A stretch of DNA of 64,000 nucleotides, taken from Hungatella sp. UBA3048. Its GTDB lineage: Bacteria > Bacillota > Clostridia > Lachnospirales > Lachnospiraceae. The DNA is taken from positions 108,913-172,912 of the forward strand of contig DFCS01000008.1 in the NCBI GenBank assembly GCA_002367105.1, in the 5' to 3' direction. This document shows, one piece after another, positions 62,256 through 64,000 of the stretch (its first letter is position 1; every line of letters starts with the position of its first letter). The position numbers and the translations under genes are program-made. Below the pieces are notes generated by a model. The model worked only from the letters and a program-made list of their open reading frames with translations. It had not been told where the DNA came from and made no database searches.

Positions 62256-62278
62256 GCATAGATTTCCATTGTCACATG
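62256..62278. other. Attachment site at the feoA side of the element
   Basis: GCATAGATTTCCATTGTCA (62256-62274) is the element half-site, followed by the central CA (62275-62276) and then feoB sequence. Core CACATG at 62273-62278. Confidence 0.85.
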
Positions 62279-63579
62279 GTAAGCGCCTGCTTTCCGCAGG
62301 CAGAACACTTTTTAAAGCATCGGTCTAAATTAAAAGCCACTCTGGGAAGGTATCCAAAGTCCTCCAGAAGAGTAAACAATGGGAAAAATATTGCCATAGG
62401 AGGCAGCATTACCGCTACTACCCAGGCCAGAACCCGGTAAACGCCATGAAACAGCAGTTCAGTGATAATCACCGGCACGCCCGCAGCGTCAGCCAGCCCG
62501 ATCAGCCACGCTTCTATCTTAAACAGAACGGTGCTTATTAACTCCGACGGATAATTGGCTCCTGTAATGGTAACCCAGAAGATTCCAAGTAAAACCAGGA
62601 ACATAATGGGGAAGCCCGTAGCCTTACTGGTAAAAATCCAATCCAGCTTCCGGTCCTTCCGGTTATAGGTCTGGTTTTCATATTCCACGATATCCATGCA
62701 TAAATTTTCCGCCTTATTTATGAAAACAGTAGCCATATCGTCGCTTACCTGTTCCTGGCTGATTCCGGCAGCTTTCCATTCTTCCCAGATTTCAGCAAGA
62801 CAGGAAGCCACTTCTTCGGAATCAGCCACTGGCTTTCGGTATTTTCTTACGGCTTCCATCAAATTCTCATTGGCATCTAACAGTCTGGCACAAAGCCAGC
62901 GGGCCTCTGCCTTTCCCTTGGCCACTTGTTCCACTGCTGGCAGGAGCCTGGTTATGGCATCTTCAATATATTGTGGATATTGGATGAGAGCAGGCTTTTC
63001 CTCTTCCTCCTCTTTTTGTTCCAGGCAGCGTTTTAAACCGGTGTAGATCTGATCCAGTCCCTTATTACTCCTGGCTGCAGTTCCGGCAACCGGGACACCC
63101 AGGCGCTGCTCCAGCTTATCAAGGTGTAAGTAAATTTTCTTCTTTTTAGCCTCATCCATGAGGTTTACACATACAACCACATTGGATGCTGCCTCCATGA
63201 TCTGCAGCACCAGGTTTAAGTTTCTCTCCAGGCATGTGGCATCACAGACTACAACTACTGCATCCGGGTTTTCAAAGCAAATAAAGTCTCTGGCAACCTC
63301 TTCTTCCGTGGAATGGGCCATCAGGGAATAGCAGCCGGGAATATCCACCATAACATATCCCTGCTGACCATCCGAGCACCAGCCCTGGGCATTGGCAACG
63401 GTCTTTCCCGGCCAATTTCCCGTATGCTGATTCATCCCAGTGAGCTGATTAAATACCGTACTCTTACCTACATTGGGATTTCCGGCCAGTGCAATGACCT
63501 TATCCTCTTCCTTCCGTTTCTTAATTTCCAGACCGCAGTCTACAGACTTAATTCCCATTGATTCCCTGCTTAATCCCAT
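62272..63579 (-). pseudogene. feoB: feoB, N-terminal part (interrupted by the element)
   Basis: A 435-residue fragment: the GTPase domain with G1 GNPNVGKS (residues 33-40), G2 TGNWPGKTV, G3 DIPGC, G4 NLMDE, the helical GDI domain, then the first membrane and Gate segments up to KKCSACGKQALTM, where the element starts and a TGA follows at once. It lacks the rest of the channel, so Fe2+ transport is unlikely in the integrated state, though the soluble GTPase part could still be made. GGAGG lies 7 bases before the ATG; it follows feoA by 2 bases. Confidence 0.95.
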
Positions 63580-63581
63580 AC

Positions 63582-63884
63582 CTAATCCTCCAGCGAAAGG
63601 TTAGCAGCCACCATTTCTTCACCATAATGGCGGTTTGCTTTTTCCTCTATATTTGACTGCACTAAAACGCGGCCGGAATCCTCGCTTCTAAGAGCGATCA
63701 CCGCACCCCGTATTAAAAATGCCGTAGGATCTCCCAAAGGGCTCTTTCCCAGGCACTCCACAGTAGTACCCTCTATAATGCCAATATCCTGTAAACGCCT
63801 TCTCATATCATCATAAGCGGCCAATTTTGCAATCACTGCTTTCTGACCCCTTTTTAAATCTGTTAAGCATATATTTTCAGACAT
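63582..63884 (-). CDS. feoA: FeoA-like SH3-domain protein
   Basis: About 100 residues: LTDLKRGQKAVIAKLAAYDD opens the family pattern, followed by RRLQDIGIIEGTTVECLGKSPLGDP, typical of FeoA. It assists FeoB in ferrous iron uptake. The ATG at 63884 is preferred because GGAGG lies 7 bases upstream. First gene of feoAB in this window. Confidence 0.92.
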   Translation of the reverse strand: MSENICLTDLKRGQKAVIAKLAAYDDMRRRLQDIGIIEGTTVECLGKSPLGDPTAFLIRGAVIALRSEDSGRVLVQSNIEEKANRHYGEEMVAANLSLED

Positions 63885-64000
63885 CCTTCTGCCTCCATAC
63901 ATCTAAAAAAGTTTCCATATCCTAACATATGCAGTAAATAAAAAACAGGTTCCATTTTATTTACACTGCTTTTGCCCCTTAGAAATAAGGCGGCCCAAAA
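63885..64000. other. Upstream region of feoA (window end)
   Basis: About 115 bases without a gene. It should hold the feoA leader or promoter, but no convincing promoter or Fur box can be claimed from the visible sequence. Confidence 0.4.

Larger units (their letters stand above)
54036..62278 (-). mobile_element. 8.2-kb integrative element inserted in feoB (serine recombinase type)
   Basis: The element lies between two copies of the core CATGTG (plus strand CACATG at 54036-54041 and 62273-62278). It carries a large serine recombinase at one end, adaA, alkA, ogt, a 47-residue gene, an IlvD/Edd dehydratase, a GntR regulator and a CcdA-thioredoxin fusion. Excision between the cores would restore feoB exactly in frame. 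No plasmid-type replication, conjugation, capsid or toxin genes are present, so it is a small cargo element, possibly mobilised by other elements. Period between equivalent att positions is 8,237 bp. Confidence 0.9.

Noticed and set aside
54036..62278. Prophage or conjugative transposon
   Set aside because: No capsid, tail, lysis, relaxase, replication or type IV secretion genes are present between the att sites; only the recombinase and cargo.
1..64000. CRISPR arrays, tRNA or rRNA genes
   Set aside because: No regularly spaced repeats and no tRNA-like cloverleaf or rRNA sequence were recognised in the window. A dedicated scan (tRNAscan-SE, CRISPR finder) would be decisive.

Overview
The window looks like chromosome of an anaerobic, spore-forming, low-to-mid GC Firmicute, probably a Lachnospiraceae/Clostridium relative (Lacrimispora-like). 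The grounds are strong GGAGG-type ribosome-binding sites throughout, a SpoVB-like flippase, a Clostridia-style recycling arginine pathway (bifunctional ArgJ), NifS/NifU-MnmA, Feo iron uptake, a BMP-type nucleoside ABC transporter and a TndX-like large serine recombinase. The species cannot be fixed by reading alone.

Layout: (1) 0.4-1.0 kb, an ECF transporter S component. (2) 1.0-12.0 kb, one leftward ten-gene operon: BMP lipoprotein, ABC ATPase, two permeases, nucleoside hydrolase, M20 hydrolase, GATase1-like protein, second M20 hydrolase, LacI regulator, ribokinase. Nucleosides are imported, split and the ribose phosphorylated, while the two M20 enzymes suggest that an amide-conjugated substrate is also handled. 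(3) 12.2-19.3 kb, arginine biosynthesis: argC-GNAT-ACT-argJ-argB-argD leftward and argG divergent. (4) 19.3-24.9 kb, GNAT, patatin, cell-wall amidase, mnmA, iscU/nifU and iscS/nifS. (5) 25.0-26.6 kb, SpoVB-like flippase. (6) 26.8-31.1 kb, molybdate uptake (mop, modC, modB, modA) with a divergent HTH/periplasmic-binding-like regulator and a clear operator. (7) 31.3-33.5 kb, a DUF1538 membrane protein with a tandem P-II-like protein. (8) 33.6-35.6 kb, a GH18 chitinase-like enzyme and two small orphan genes. (9) about 35.6-48.4 kb, a visibly AT-rich accessory region with two beta-glucoside PTS/6-phospho-beta-glucosidase loci, their regulators, an IS66 remnant, a large palindrome and decayed sequence. 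(10) 48.5-52.2 kb, rluF-like, ligA, metA. (11) 52.4-53.1 kb, bacteriohemerythrin and a small HMA-like protein. (12) 53.2-63.9 kb, the feo locus.

Main discovery: feoB is cut in two by an 8,237-bp element (54,038 to 62,275, counted between equivalent att positions). The N-terminal part of FeoB (62272-63579) stops at an ATG-TGA, and the C-terminal part (53195-54040) begins at the same ATG. Both junctions share CATGTG. Joining them restores an uninterrupted FeoB of about 715 codons through the conserved ALTM/CMGFGCN segment. The element's outer ends, when joined, form a 40-bp imperfect palindrome (16 of 19 positions matched) around a non-palindromic CA/TG dinucleotide, which is the architecture of a large serine integrase attP. 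The element carries its own large serine recombinase, whose stop codon lies inside the att half-site, plus a co-directional alkylation-repair set (ogt, alkA, adaA) immediately upstream of the recombinase, an IlvD/Edd dehydratase with a divergent GntR regulator, and a CcdA-thioredoxin fusion. It may therefore act as a reversible off-switch for ferrous iron uptake. Any link between excision and alkylation damage is inference from gene order only.
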